The translations under genes were made by a program, and so were the position numbers. This document shows positions 16,901 to 24,087 of a stretch of DNA of 64,000 bases, piece by piece. Origin of the DNA: an uncultured Collinsella sp. (GTDB lineage Bacteria; Actinomycetota; Coriobacteriia; Coriobacteriales; Coriobacteriaceae); NCBI GenBank assembly GCA_902464565.1, contig CABQJV010000001.1, positions 87,056 through 151,055 on the forward strand. Direction: 5' to 3'. Each line of letters starts with the position of its first letter. Position 1 is the stretch's first letter. Below the pieces are notes generated by a model. That model was given only the letters and a program-made list of their open reading frames with translations, was not told the DNA's origin and did no database searches.

Positions 16901-19900
16901 AAGCTTGGCATACGCGGCATTGTCGGGATAGCGCTCAGCATAGCGAGCGTACTTCTCGCTCGTCAGGCGCGAGGAAACGACAACCTTCGTGTTGTACTGC
17001 GGCTGCGTGACCTTGAGGTTCTCAGCAGAGACAATAGAGCTGTTGCTCGACTTAAACAGACGCCAGTCCTGTCCGGACATCGCGTCATAACCAGGCAGGT
17101 CAACCGGAACAATGCCGAGGGACGTCGAATCGGTCGTTGCCTTGTTGTAGCTCCAGGCAAGGTTGCCGTCAGCATCCAGATACGCTTTCTGGAACGCGTG
17201 CATGTCGGCCGAAACGGCATTGGCTTCCTGGCCATTCAGAATGGCAGTGGCGTAGCCAGCCTTGGCTTGCTCCATAAGGGACAGCTCGGCATCGAGCTCG
17301 TCCTGGTCCTGCGGGGTAATCGCAAAGTCGAGGGTCTTGCTAGCCGTGACCTCGGCGTTCGACTTGTCGGTCACCGTGAGGGTGATCTTGGTGTTTGCAG
17401 CCTTGGCTCCGGGCAGCGGCTGGTAGACCGTGCCCTTGTAACCGTTGAACGTGATGTCGTCGGTGCTGGCGGAGTACTCGACCTTGTAGTACTTGCCGTC
17501 GATATTGAGCGTGCTCGTGCGTGGCATCTGCAGATCGGCGGTCAGGCCATCCTTGTTGGCAACCGTTTCGGTGCCGGAGTATTTAATGTTGTCGTAGGTA
17601 AAGGCCGCATCGACCTTTTCCTGCAGTGCCTTCTTGTCGGCGGCGACCTTCTCGGGATCGCCCTTGACGGTCACCGTGAAGTCGTGCGCGCCCTTAACGT
17701 CAGACGGGCCACCGCTTACAAACGAGACCGTCGCGGTCAGAGTAACGGCGCGATCGCTCGAGACGCGCGTCACCTTGCCGGTGTAGTCATCCCAGCCATA
17801 ACCGGACGGCCAAATGACATCGCCGTCGGAGCTCTTCCATTCAACCTCGAACTTGCTCTTGGAGCCTGCGCGGTACGGAAGCGTGAGATTCGACGTGACG
17901 GACTCGGCCGAATCGCCCGAAGCGTAGCCTATGGCAATTTGCTCGGCGGCATCGTCGAGCATCTGCTGAACGCGGGCTTCGTCCCAAGCAACCTGCACTG
18001 TCTTGCTGGGCTGATAGTATTCGGTTTCGTCGCCACGCGACAGCTCAAACACGACCTCGGCGCTACGCAGACCGTCGATGTTGTAACCGGTGTAGTCGTT
18101 GGGGTCGATGTAGAAGAACGTCACATCGCCGTTGGTCTTATCCTGAGCGTCGGAGATGCCGACCGTGGCCTTGGCATCCTCTGCATTAAAGGCAACGCCG
18201 CCCTCGGAGACCGCGACGTCAATATCGGTAAATCCCAGATCGGCAAGCTGCGCCTTCAGCGCGTCATTGACGTTGCCGCCCTTAGCGCTGTAATCAACGG
18301 CAATCTGTTTATTGGCATCGTTGAGCTTTTGGACTGCGGCCTCAAGAGAGCCTGCGGCGATCACGGGATTGGCAGAGACAAGCTCGACCGTCGAGCTGCC
18401 GCTCTTGGCGACAGCCTTCAGATACTTGCCCGCGGCAGAAGCCGAAACCGTTGCCGTGGCGCCCGACATATCGGACAGAAGCGTCCAGTCGGCCGCGGGA
18501 GCCTTCGCATCGTCCGCCGCATACCAGGCAACAGTCGCCTGGCCGGTAACGTCGATGCCGTTGGTGGTCGAACCGTCGGCGCGCTTGGCCTGCGCCGTCG
18601 CCTTAACGCTATCGCCCGAGACGAGATGGGTCGAATCGCTATTGATCTGCGGCGTAGTTGTCACGCGCAGCAGGTTATACTCCCCCGCCGCGGTGACGCT
18701 ATCGGGCGAAACCCACTCAACGGTGTTGTCGAGGGCGTTCGCCGTAACTTTGATGCGCTTGCCAACAAGCGCATCCGAAATGGTCAGGCTACCATCGGTC
18801 GTATCGATGCCGTCGGTAAGCTCGGTCCAGTCGGCATCGCCCTCGCCCTTGGCGTACCACGCCATGGTGAGGTCGGCATCATCGGGCACGTCCTTGGTCG
18901 AGCCCGACCAGCTTCCCGGCACTTGCACGCTCGGCGTGATCTTTGAACCCACGCTCAGCGTAACGTTCTTTTCGGCAAGCTCGATGCCCGCCAGCTTGTA
19001 TTGGCCCTTAAGCGTTACGGGACCAAGCGGAGCAATAGACTGCGTGCCGCTGTACGAGCTCTTCTTCTGCGTGCTGAAAACGGTATTATCGCTTGTCACC
19101 TTCACGCGCAGATACTTGCCGGCATAGGCGGCGTCAACGGTATAGGTGGCCTCGGTGGCACCGGGGATATCGGTATAAGCGGAGTCATAGCTCGAGCTGG
19201 TATTTGCATACTGCCACTGATAGGTCACATTATCGGTACGTTCGATATAACTGTAGTTCGAGCCGTCCTTTTTGCGCACCTTGGTCTTGAGCGTATCGCC
19301 CACGTGCACGCCGTTGGTGGCAGGAGAGCCCTCAAACTGCACGTCGTAAAGCTCAACCTGACCCGCAACCGAGACAGGACCCGCCGCATAGTACGGCTTC
19401 TGCTCGCCATAGCCGCCGTTGGCCTTGGCCACGACGTACCAACCCTTAAGGGCGGCGGTCACCGTCAGGGTGTTACCGGTCTCACCCTCGATAGGCGTGT
19501 TACACGAGCTGGCGGTATTCGACTTGCCCTTGTACCACTGCCACGTGACATGCGAGTCGGAGGTAACGTCGGTGGAGCCCGCCTTGGCGGTCGCCGTAAT
19601 CGTGGAACCGACCTCGACTTTGCCCGAAGTCGGGCTCATAGTCACGCTCGTGACATTAATTGAACCAGCAGCAGCGACGAGAGCGCCCGTCGAGTTGGTC
19701 AAGCTCGAAGAGCCGATCTTCGAGGACACCTTGCACTTGAGGTACTTACCACCCAAAGCGTCGGTAAGCTCGAGGGTCTCACCCGTGGCGCCCGCAATGT
19801 CGGTATACGTGCCACTCTTAATGTCAGAGCTCTGCCACTGGAAGTTGAGCTTGCTCGCGTCGACGAACGCGCCGTACGCGCCGCCCTTCTCCTTGGCGCG

Positions 19901-21082
19901 GGCCTTAGCGGTATCCCCCACCGCAAAGACGCTCGTGTTGTCCTTGGTGTTAACGATGGACACGGCCGAAATCTCAACCGCACCGGCCTGCTTGACCTTG
20001 CTGGAAGTGGTCTTGTTCACCGTGTTGACGCCAGCGTTGGCCTCGACCCTGATGTACTTGCCCTCAAGGTCGTCGGTTACCGTGAGGGAAGCGCCCGTCT
20101 CGCCCTCGATCTTGGTAAAGCCCGAGTACTGCGAGGTAGAAGCGGACCACGTGTAGGCAACCTTGGCGTCGGCGGGGGCTTGCTGATAATAGCTTATGTA
20201 CGGAGTCGCCGTCAGGGTATCGCCTATGCTCGGCGTGTCGCTATTCAGCTTGACGCTGTTAAGCTCCATCTGACCGGCGCCCAGCACGGGACCGGGGATG
20301 TTGTTGGCATTGATACCCGAGCCGTACGAAACCGAGGGGCCGAAGTAATCCTTGCCATCAACCGTTACCTTGCAGATGAAGTATTTGCCTTCCATCGCGG
20401 CGGTGACGGTGAGCGACTGCTCGTGGCCTACGACCTCGGTGTAGTCGGCGACATTGCTGCTGGCCCTGGTCGTGCCGGCGAGCCAGGTGTAAGTCCAGGT
20501 GCCGGGATTGGCAACGGACTCAGTCGAAGTGCCGTACCAGTCGTCCTCGACCTCATCGTACATATTTGCCCAGAGCGTATCGCCCACGCTGAGCGCGCCC
20601 GACTTCGTGGAATAGGAGCTGTCCTTATCCTTGGTGTCCTGGATGAAGACCTTGGCCTCGCCCGAAAGCGTCGTGGCGGAAGCGGCGGTAACGGCGTTCT
20701 TCTGCTCCGAAGCAGCAGGCGTCGCAGAAGAGTTCTCGGACTCAGTCGCGTTGTCTGCGGCGGTGTCATCGCCATTCGCGGCACTCGCATTTGCACCCTG
20801 ATCTGCGCTGGCGTCATCGGCAGCAGTGCTCGCCGCCGCACTGTTCGCGCCGGTGCCGGCAGCAGCGTCATCGTCGGCCGCCGCGCCCTCGCTGCCCGTC
20901 GCAGCCTGGGCCACAGCCTCGGCAATGCCATCGGCACCCTCGGCCCAAAGTTGCGCCGGCGTGGTGCCAAAAGCCATGGCAAAAGCCAGGAACGCCACCA
21001 GACCGCGCTTGGCTACGCCACGGGCAATCGCTCCATGACGACGCCACGAGGCGCGCTGGCACTCGTCCTCAAACATATCCAT
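13958..21082 (-). CDS. Giant surface protein: Ig-like modules, three DUF4430 domains, beta-propeller, TM anchor
   Basis: The 2,374-residue protein starts at ATG 21082, with AGGAG 4 bases upstream. A signal peptide follows (RRHGAIARGVAKRG then LVAFLAFAMAFG, cleavage near AEG). An Ala/Asp/Ser-rich linker leads to seven Ig-like modules of about 100-115 residues (about 138-911), each with a GDTL-like start, a W near the middle and a GKYL.V end. Atrophied bacterial Ig-like domains follow (about 912-1411). Three DUF4430/transcobalamin-C-like modules lie at about 1413-1538, 1540-1655 and 1658-1770, each with a WQLFINGV-type core. A PQQ-type propeller follows (about 1788-2200; NGNVYLAVNKRLLKIDAESG), then an InlB-like repeat (GYTFAGWYTDEAC), a Lys/Asp/Ser linker and a TM helix ending FTKRR. 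There is no LPxTG. Upstream lies a predicted cobalamin riboswitch, so repression by B12 is expected. I infer surface capture of cobalamin; adhesion is the alternative. Confidence 0.88.
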   Translation of the reverse strand: MDMFEDECQRASWRRHGAIARGVAKRGLVAFLAFAMAFGTTPAQLWAEGADGIAEAVAQAATGSEGAAADDDAAAGTGANSAAASTAADDASADQGANASAANGDDTAADNATESENSSATPAASEQKNAVTAASATTLSGEAKVFIQDTKDKDSSYSTKSGALSVGDTLWANMYDEVEDDWYGTSTESVANPGTWTYTWLAGTTRASSNVADYTEVVGHEQSLTVTAAMEGKYFICKVTVDGKDYFGPSVSYGSGINANNIPGPVLGAGQMELNSVKLNSDTPSIGDTLTATPYISYYQQAPADAKVAYTWSASTSQYSGFTKIEGETGASLTVTDDLEGKYIRVEANAGVNTVNKTTSSKVKQAGAVEISAVSIVNTKDNTSVFAVGDTAKARAKEKGGAYGAFVDASKLNFQWQSSDIKSGTYTDIAGATGETLELTDALGGKYLKCKVSSKIGSSSLTNSTGALVAAAGSINVTSVTMSPTSGKVEVGSTITATAKAGSTDVTSDSHVTWQWYKGKSNTASSCNTPIEGETGNTLTVTAALKGWYVVAKANGGYGEQKPYYAAGPVSVAGQVELYDVQFEGSPATNGVHVGDTLKTKVRKKDGSNYSYIERTDNVTYQWQYANTSSSYDSAYTDIPGATEATYTVDAAYAGKYLRVKVTSDNTVFSTQKKSSYSGTQSIAPLGPVTLKGQYKLAGIELAEKNVTLSVGSKITPSVQVPGSWSGSTKDVPDDADLTMAWYAKGEGDADWTELTDGIDTTDGSLTISDALVGKRIKVTANALDNTVEWVSPDSVTAAGEYNLLRVTTTPQINSDSTHLVSGDSVKATAQAKRADGSTTNGIDVTGQATVAWYAADDAKAPAADWTLLSDMSGATATVSASAAGKYLKAVAKSGSSTVELVSANPVIAAGSLEAAVQKLNDANKQIAVDYSAKGGNVNDALKAQLADLGFTDIDVAVSEGGVAFNAEDAKATVGISDAQDKTNGDVTFFYIDPNDYTGYNIDGLRSAEVVFELSRGDETEYYQPSKTVQVAWDEARVQQMLDDAAEQIAIGYASGDSAESVTSNLTLPYRAGSKSKFEVEWKSSDGDVIWPSGYGWDDYTGKVTRVSSDRAVTLTATVSFVSGGPSDVKGAHDFTVTVKGDPEKVAADKKALQEKVDAAFTYDNIKYSGTETVANKDGLTADLQMPRTSTLNIDGKYYKVEYSASTDDITFNGYKGTVYQPLPGAKAANTKITLTVTDKSNAEVTASKTLDFAITPQDQDELDAELSLMEQAKAGYATAILNGQEANAVSADMHAFQKAYLDADGNLAWSYNKATTDSTSLGIVPVDLPGYDAMSGQDWRLFKSSNSSIVSAENLKVTQPQYNTKVVVSSRLTSEKYARYAERYPDNAAYAKLANQDVSAKITVLGTSGQNDPEVTATCTVIGVDSKGKQQTWAAASQYTLKNGSTAADLSEELFKQAGLKADYDPNGSWGWVLNSITSPFEPDRTLAYDHATGAYWQLFINGVAASVGAGSYSLEAGDSVVWCYSKYGDAAPTDRLSVSCTVVGQDASGAQQTWAQPTTALVEEGATAADLSEQVFKQAGIGADTGKGSYGWFLNSLTSPFNKNVTLSTEQVNESTWKYWQFFVNGKKANVGAGNYTLKAGDEITWVYGSDGTMPGQVSVSMEIIGKKGDKAQRWTDPSTQVFVEGTTIKDATAAYFDALGIESEMYDQQGYWGVHSLVSPVDRTKLSGAWSFFVNGVPANQLDNDYVVKSGDTIVWAYAAGDTVPNPDEVVVNPSAPRPSGWKSDWDGKSNAAVENVSTPTGALASSWTFDWKAYSGSSYPNASEPIVVNGNVYLAVNKRLLKIDAESGEVLAESNLKAAVGYTSRPIYANGLVIVPLDGGAVQALTADALTTVWVTDSVNETAQSNSQLTVDGNYLYVGTVDVDYGKGTYNNGHLTRINILTGAVSWQHVNADEGYYWTGATVGDDFVLVPTSAGTVEMLSKSSGDVLGSVSVGAIVNSTCVLSDDGSHAYLISRDGKLHVLAISDGDSRDADAASRITEERVVDLGLTGCACVPTMYDGKLIVGGEVAGGSALAIIDPAKNFARTLVSSADGTALPAGGIKGAPLVSVQGDEAYVYFTVNYGETTAQGNYISGGGVYRYKVGDTEASGVFSATGHNNYCDSPIACDAQGNLYYINDSGALFKLNAGVKVSFNAGEGSKVDFQTTAANGSVAKPADPTREGYTFAGWYTDEACTEAYDFSIAVAADMTLYAKWIKNAVAPDGNGGSGSKGGSGNGTNGQQAGGAVAPGQKPVSTTTTTETKDDKDSKKNSDKSDKKDKKSDTGSSASTTAKKSAEAPVQQSGFNPLAIAGVAAGVIGLAVIGVFVFTKRR

Positions 21083-21226
21083 TTGTCTCCTATTGTCTGA
21101 AGTTGGGACATTGCCCAGCGGCTGCCCCACGTCATCGCGCACATTGCGCTCGAGTACCCCCATCGGGGTCCCCCTTCCCTCCAGAGCCCAACGCGCACCG
21201 GCGGCTTTCGCCACGGCCGCGCACAA

Positions 21227-21397
21227 GATGGGAGGCGATCCGACTTAACCTTACCGACCCGGGCGCGCCGTCCGATCTGCGACGCGACTATCCCGGGCCA
21301 AGAGGAATTACGGTTACTGGTACAGCCGGGGACTTGCACCCCGATTCTCCCAAACGCGCAGGAAAACCGCGCATTCGTGCGTCTCCGCACCACCATC
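21227..21397 (-). promoter_or_regulatory. Cobalamin riboswitch (predicted)
   Basis: Read on the minus strand, the leader has the cobalamin aptamer order. GATGG (21397-21393) and CCATC (21231-21227) can close P1. A GCGC/GCGC hairpin is followed by GGGAGAATC, then by GGGGTGCAAGTCCCC with GGCTG, corresponding to the conserved GGGAA..GGTG.AA.TCC..GCTG core. CCAGTAACCGTAA follows, and TTAAGTCGGATCGCCT near the 3' end corresponds to the B12 box (AGTCAGGA.ACCTGCC type). The aptamer ends 145 bases before the giant gene's start. That stretch contains a GC-rich hairpin around a GGCGAAAGCC loop that could serve as the expression platform. The match was made by eye; subclass cannot be assigned. Confidence 0.8.
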
Positions 21398-21408
21398 TAG
21401 GCCATCGA

Positions 21409-21436
21409 TTATTACTGTCGATATGGTAGCACGCAA
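21409..21436 (-). promoter_or_regulatory. Candidate promoter of the riboswitch-DUF4430 transcript
   Basis: On the minus strand TTGCGT (21436-21431) and TAATAA (21414-21409) are separated by 16 bases. Transcription would begin just before the aptamer's GATGG. Confidence 0.45.
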
Positions 21437-21527
21437 AAGGGCCCCGCACACAGGCGAAGCCCAAGGTAAAAGCTATGGTTTGCGATAGGAAGAACTGTCG
21501 TCGGACCTTGCAAGAACAGCCCGTTTC

Positions 21528-21679
21528 AAAACTATGCCGGATTACGGCGCTGAATCAGCACCTCGCAACCATACCTGTCATTTTTAAAAACCTACGACTC
21601 ATCTACCTGCGGTTTTAAAAGCGCGAATTTCGGTATGCTCGAGGTTCGGCACTCCAGCCACGTAAACCGGCATAGTTTT
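21528..21679. repeat. Inverted repeat, 13-bp arms, in 350-base spacer
   Basis: AAAACTATGCCGG (21528-21540) and its exact complement (21667-21679) flank about 126 bases with several A/T runs and no reading frame of note. The spacer between the riboswitch and the UbiB-like gene otherwise shows nothing I can name. It is perhaps a third type of dispersed palindromic element. Confidence 0.55.
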
Positions 21680-21750
21680 GTTCGAACCAGCCCACGCCGG
21701 CGCGACGCAAGGCAAAATGATCCGTTTTATTCTGTCCCCCCCAGGGGTCA

Positions 21751-23514
21751 TTAACGCTTGCCGCCGTGACTGTTGCGCCAGATCTCGCGGCCCAGCATCA
21801 GCGCCAGCACCAGCGCACTCACGTAACCCATAAAGCCAATGACCGGGATACCGAACACAACCGGCTCGATGCGCGCGTAGTACACCACCGACGAACCGAT
21901 AAACAGGCCGGCGATCACAATTGCCATCGACATGCGGTCGATAATTCCACCCAGCTGTCGCAGCGCCTTATCGCTGCTCATGATCTGCGTGTTCACCTTA
22001 AGCTGGCCGCGCGTGAGCATGCGCGACGCCAAGCCCAGATACTCGGCCGCCTCGAGCGAACCTTTTGCCGCTCGATAGCTACTCGCGGCAAGATCGCGCC
22101 CCATATCGCGCACGCGCGCATAGGTGCTTTTCTCGTTTTTGATGTGCGTCTGGATGATCTGGATCATGTTGACGTTGGGCATGTACTCGGTCAGCAGGCC
22201 CTCAAGCGTCACCATGCCGCGGGCGAACATCGTCACCACGCTCGGCAGCTCAACATCGTTCTTGCGCGCCAAATTTAGCAGCGAGGTCAAAAACTCGCCG
22301 ATATCAAGATCCTTAAGGTCAAGACCCGCGAAGTCGGCGACGATAAAGTCCAGATCGGACAAAAAGGCCGAATGGTCGAGCTCGGCCGAATCGCCGCGCG
22401 TCACGGCAAAGCGCATGAGCGAATCCTTGAGCTTGGGAACGTCACCCTCGGCCACGGCGAAAATCATGTCCTTAACGATACCGCGGTCGTGGCTCGACAT
22501 GCGCCCGACCATGCCCAGGTCAATAAAGTAGACAATGCCGTCCTTGAGGATGATGTTTCCCGCATGCGGGTCGGCATGGAAAAAGCCGTCATCGAGCACC
22601 TGCGTCGAGTAGTCCTCGACGATCGCGGCGCCAATCTTTTCCAGGTCATAGCCCTCGGCCTCAAGGCGTTTGGGATCGGCGATGGAGATGCCGTCGATGT
22701 AGTCCATGACCACCACGTGCTCGGTGCAAAGGTCCAGGTAGGATTTGGGACACGACACGCCATGCACGCTCTTATGGAACTCATAGAAATCGTTGAGGTT
22801 TTTGGCCTCGGCCAAAAAGTTGGTCTCCTCGCGAAACGAGGTCCACAGCTCTTCGACCACGCCGTGCAGGTCAACAAACTGATCGGTGTTGACGAACTTT
22901 GAGACGATGCGCACCACCGAGCGAATGATATCGATGTCCTGCGCCATGACCTGTTGCGCGCCGGGGCGCTGCACCTTAACGGCCACGTCCTCGCCCGTCA
23001 CCAGGCGGGCACGGTGAACTTGCGCAAGAGAAGCGCTACCAAGCGGGTTGGGGTCGATCGCGTCGAACATCTGCCCCAAGCGCTGGCCGTACTCCTCTTC
23101 CAGACAGCGGAGCACTACCTCATACGGCACCGGCTCTACGTCGGAGCGCAGGCGACGCAGCTCGTCGCAAAACCGTTGCGGCAAAATCTCGGAGCGGTTA
23201 GCCAGAATCTGCCCCATCTTGACGAACATGGGGCCGAGCTCTTCGAGCAGGCGGCGTAGGCGCACCGGCGTGAGGTTGTCCCACACGCGGTACTTTTTGA
23301 TCAGGCGAACAATCTGCCCGATACGTTCGCGGCGGCCCGCCGGCGTGAGCTGGTATTCCTCGTCCGGCGCCATCGCGTCGGGCTCCTCGGGGACCATATC
23401 GACAGCGCGCGGCTTCTTGCGAGCGCCCGAGACGGCGGCCTCGACCTCGTCGACGACCGCCGTCTCGTCACACAAGGGATCTAGATTGTTGTAATCGGTG
23501 GTGGAATCTGCCAT
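21751..23514 (-). CDS. ABC1/UbiB/AarF-family atypical kinase
   Basis: The 587-residue protein has the UbiB layout. KMGQILANR near residue 95 is the KxGQ motif. LGSASLAQVHRA near 158 is the Ala-rich nucleotide loop, followed by VAVKVQRPG with the ATP-binding Lys. FHADPHAGNI near 314 is the catalytic loop and FIDLGMVGR the metal-binding DLG. Two C-terminal TM helices (about residues 530-575) anchor it to the membrane. In bacteria with ubiquinone or menaquinone the family supports quinone or isoprenoid lipid handling; here the client is unknown. The start ATG is 8 bases downstream of a small phasin-like gene, implying one transcript. No ubi or men genes are in the window. Confidence 0.9.
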   Translation of the reverse strand: MADSTTDYNNLDPLCDETAVVDEVEAAVSGARKKPRAVDMVPEEPDAMAPDEEYQLTPAGRRERIGQIVRLIKKYRVWDNLTPVRLRRLLEELGPMFVKMGQILANRSEILPQRFCDELRRLRSDVEPVPYEVVLRCLEEEYGQRLGQMFDAIDPNPLGSASLAQVHRARLVTGEDVAVKVQRPGAQQVMAQDIDIIRSVVRIVSKFVNTDQFVDLHGVVEELWTSFREETNFLAEAKNLNDFYEFHKSVHGVSCPKSYLDLCTEHVVVMDYIDGISIADPKRLEAEGYDLEKIGAAIVEDYSTQVLDDGFFHADPHAGNIILKDGIVYFIDLGMVGRMSSHDRGIVKDMIFAVAEGDVPKLKDSLMRFAVTRGDSAELDHSAFLSDLDFIVADFAGLDLKDLDIGEFLTSLLNLARKNDVELPSVVTMFARGMVTLEGLLTEYMPNVNMIQIIQTHIKNEKSTYARVRDMGRDLAASSYRAAKGSLEAAEYLGLASRMLTRGQLKVNTQIMSSDKALRQLGGIIDRMSMAIVIAGLFIGSSVVYYARIEPVVFGIPVIGFMGYVSALVLALMLGREIWRNSHGGKR

Positions 23515-23522
23515 CTGCGCTG

Positions 23523-23939
23523 CTACTCGGCCTCTTCGGCGTCCTCTGCGTCGTCGGGCTCAACAGACTCGACGGGCACCGAGGTCACGTTGTCCTCGAC
23601 CGAATCGACGATGTCGCGCACATGGGCCAGGAAGGCCGTGCGCTCGGGGGCGGTCATAACGCGGACGCGGGCCAGGATGAGCTCGTCGAGTACGCGCTGT
23701 GCCGCGGTCTCGCCCTGCATGCCCAGGCGCTCGGTGAGGTCGGAGATGGTGCCACCGGCCTGCTCGAACATGTCGGACACACTGCGGGCGATATCGGGGG
23801 TGCCGGCGTCCTTGCGCACCTGCTCGCCTTTGGTATTGAGGTCGTCGAGAACCTTCTTGCCGCCCTCGACGGCAACGGCGGCGGCGCCGAAGCCCACGTT
23901 GATGGCACCGTTAACAAGCTGATCGAATTTCATAACCAT
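23523..23939 (-). CDS. Small phasin-like helical protein
   Basis: The 138-residue protein starts at ATG 23939, preceded by GGAG; a frame open to 24002 lacks a site. It begins with an amphipathic, glycine-containing stretch (FDQLVNGAINVGFGAAAVAVEGGKKVLDDL), then helical and charged sequence, and ends in a very acidic tail (EPDDAEDAEEAE). This resembles phasin or PhaF-like helper proteins in general form only, and I see no catalytic residues. The gene lies 8 bases upstream of the UbiB-like kinase. In several Gram-positives a similar small helical protein sits beside an ABC1 kinase, which suggests a functional pair at the membrane. Function is otherwise unknown. Confidence 0.65.
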   Translation of the reverse strand: MVMKFDQLVNGAINVGFGAAAVAVEGGKKVLDDLNTKGEQVRKDAGTPDIARSVSDMFEQAGGTISDLTERLGMQGETAAQRVLDELILARVRVMTAPERTAFLAHVRDIVDSVEDNVTSVPVESVEPDDAEDAEEAE

Positions 23940-24030
23940 GGTTGGCTCCAATCGTGAACAACTGCATTGGCCTTCTTGTACCCAGGATTGAGCGAACGAC
24001 ACAAAATCGTTTTACCGCCAAGATAGAAAT

Positions 24031-24069
24031 CGAGCGGGGCAAAGCCTTTGACGGCGTTTGCCCCGCTCG
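24031..24069 (-). terminator. Terminator hairpin after the dipeptidase gene
   Basis: CGAGCGGGGCAAA and its complement form a perfect 13-bp stem across 13 bases, 19 bases after the dipeptidase stop on the minus strand. The tail (ATTTCT) is only moderately T-rich. Confidence 0.65.
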
Positions 24070-24087
24070 CTCGCTGCAAGGTTGTCT

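Noticed and set aside
16607..18946. Plus-strand open frame of 779 codons inside the giant surface gene
   Set aside because: It is antisense to clearly coding, domain-rich sequence, has low-complexity Arg/Gly/Val-rich composition and no ribosome binding site. GC-rich codon use leaves long open antisense frames.
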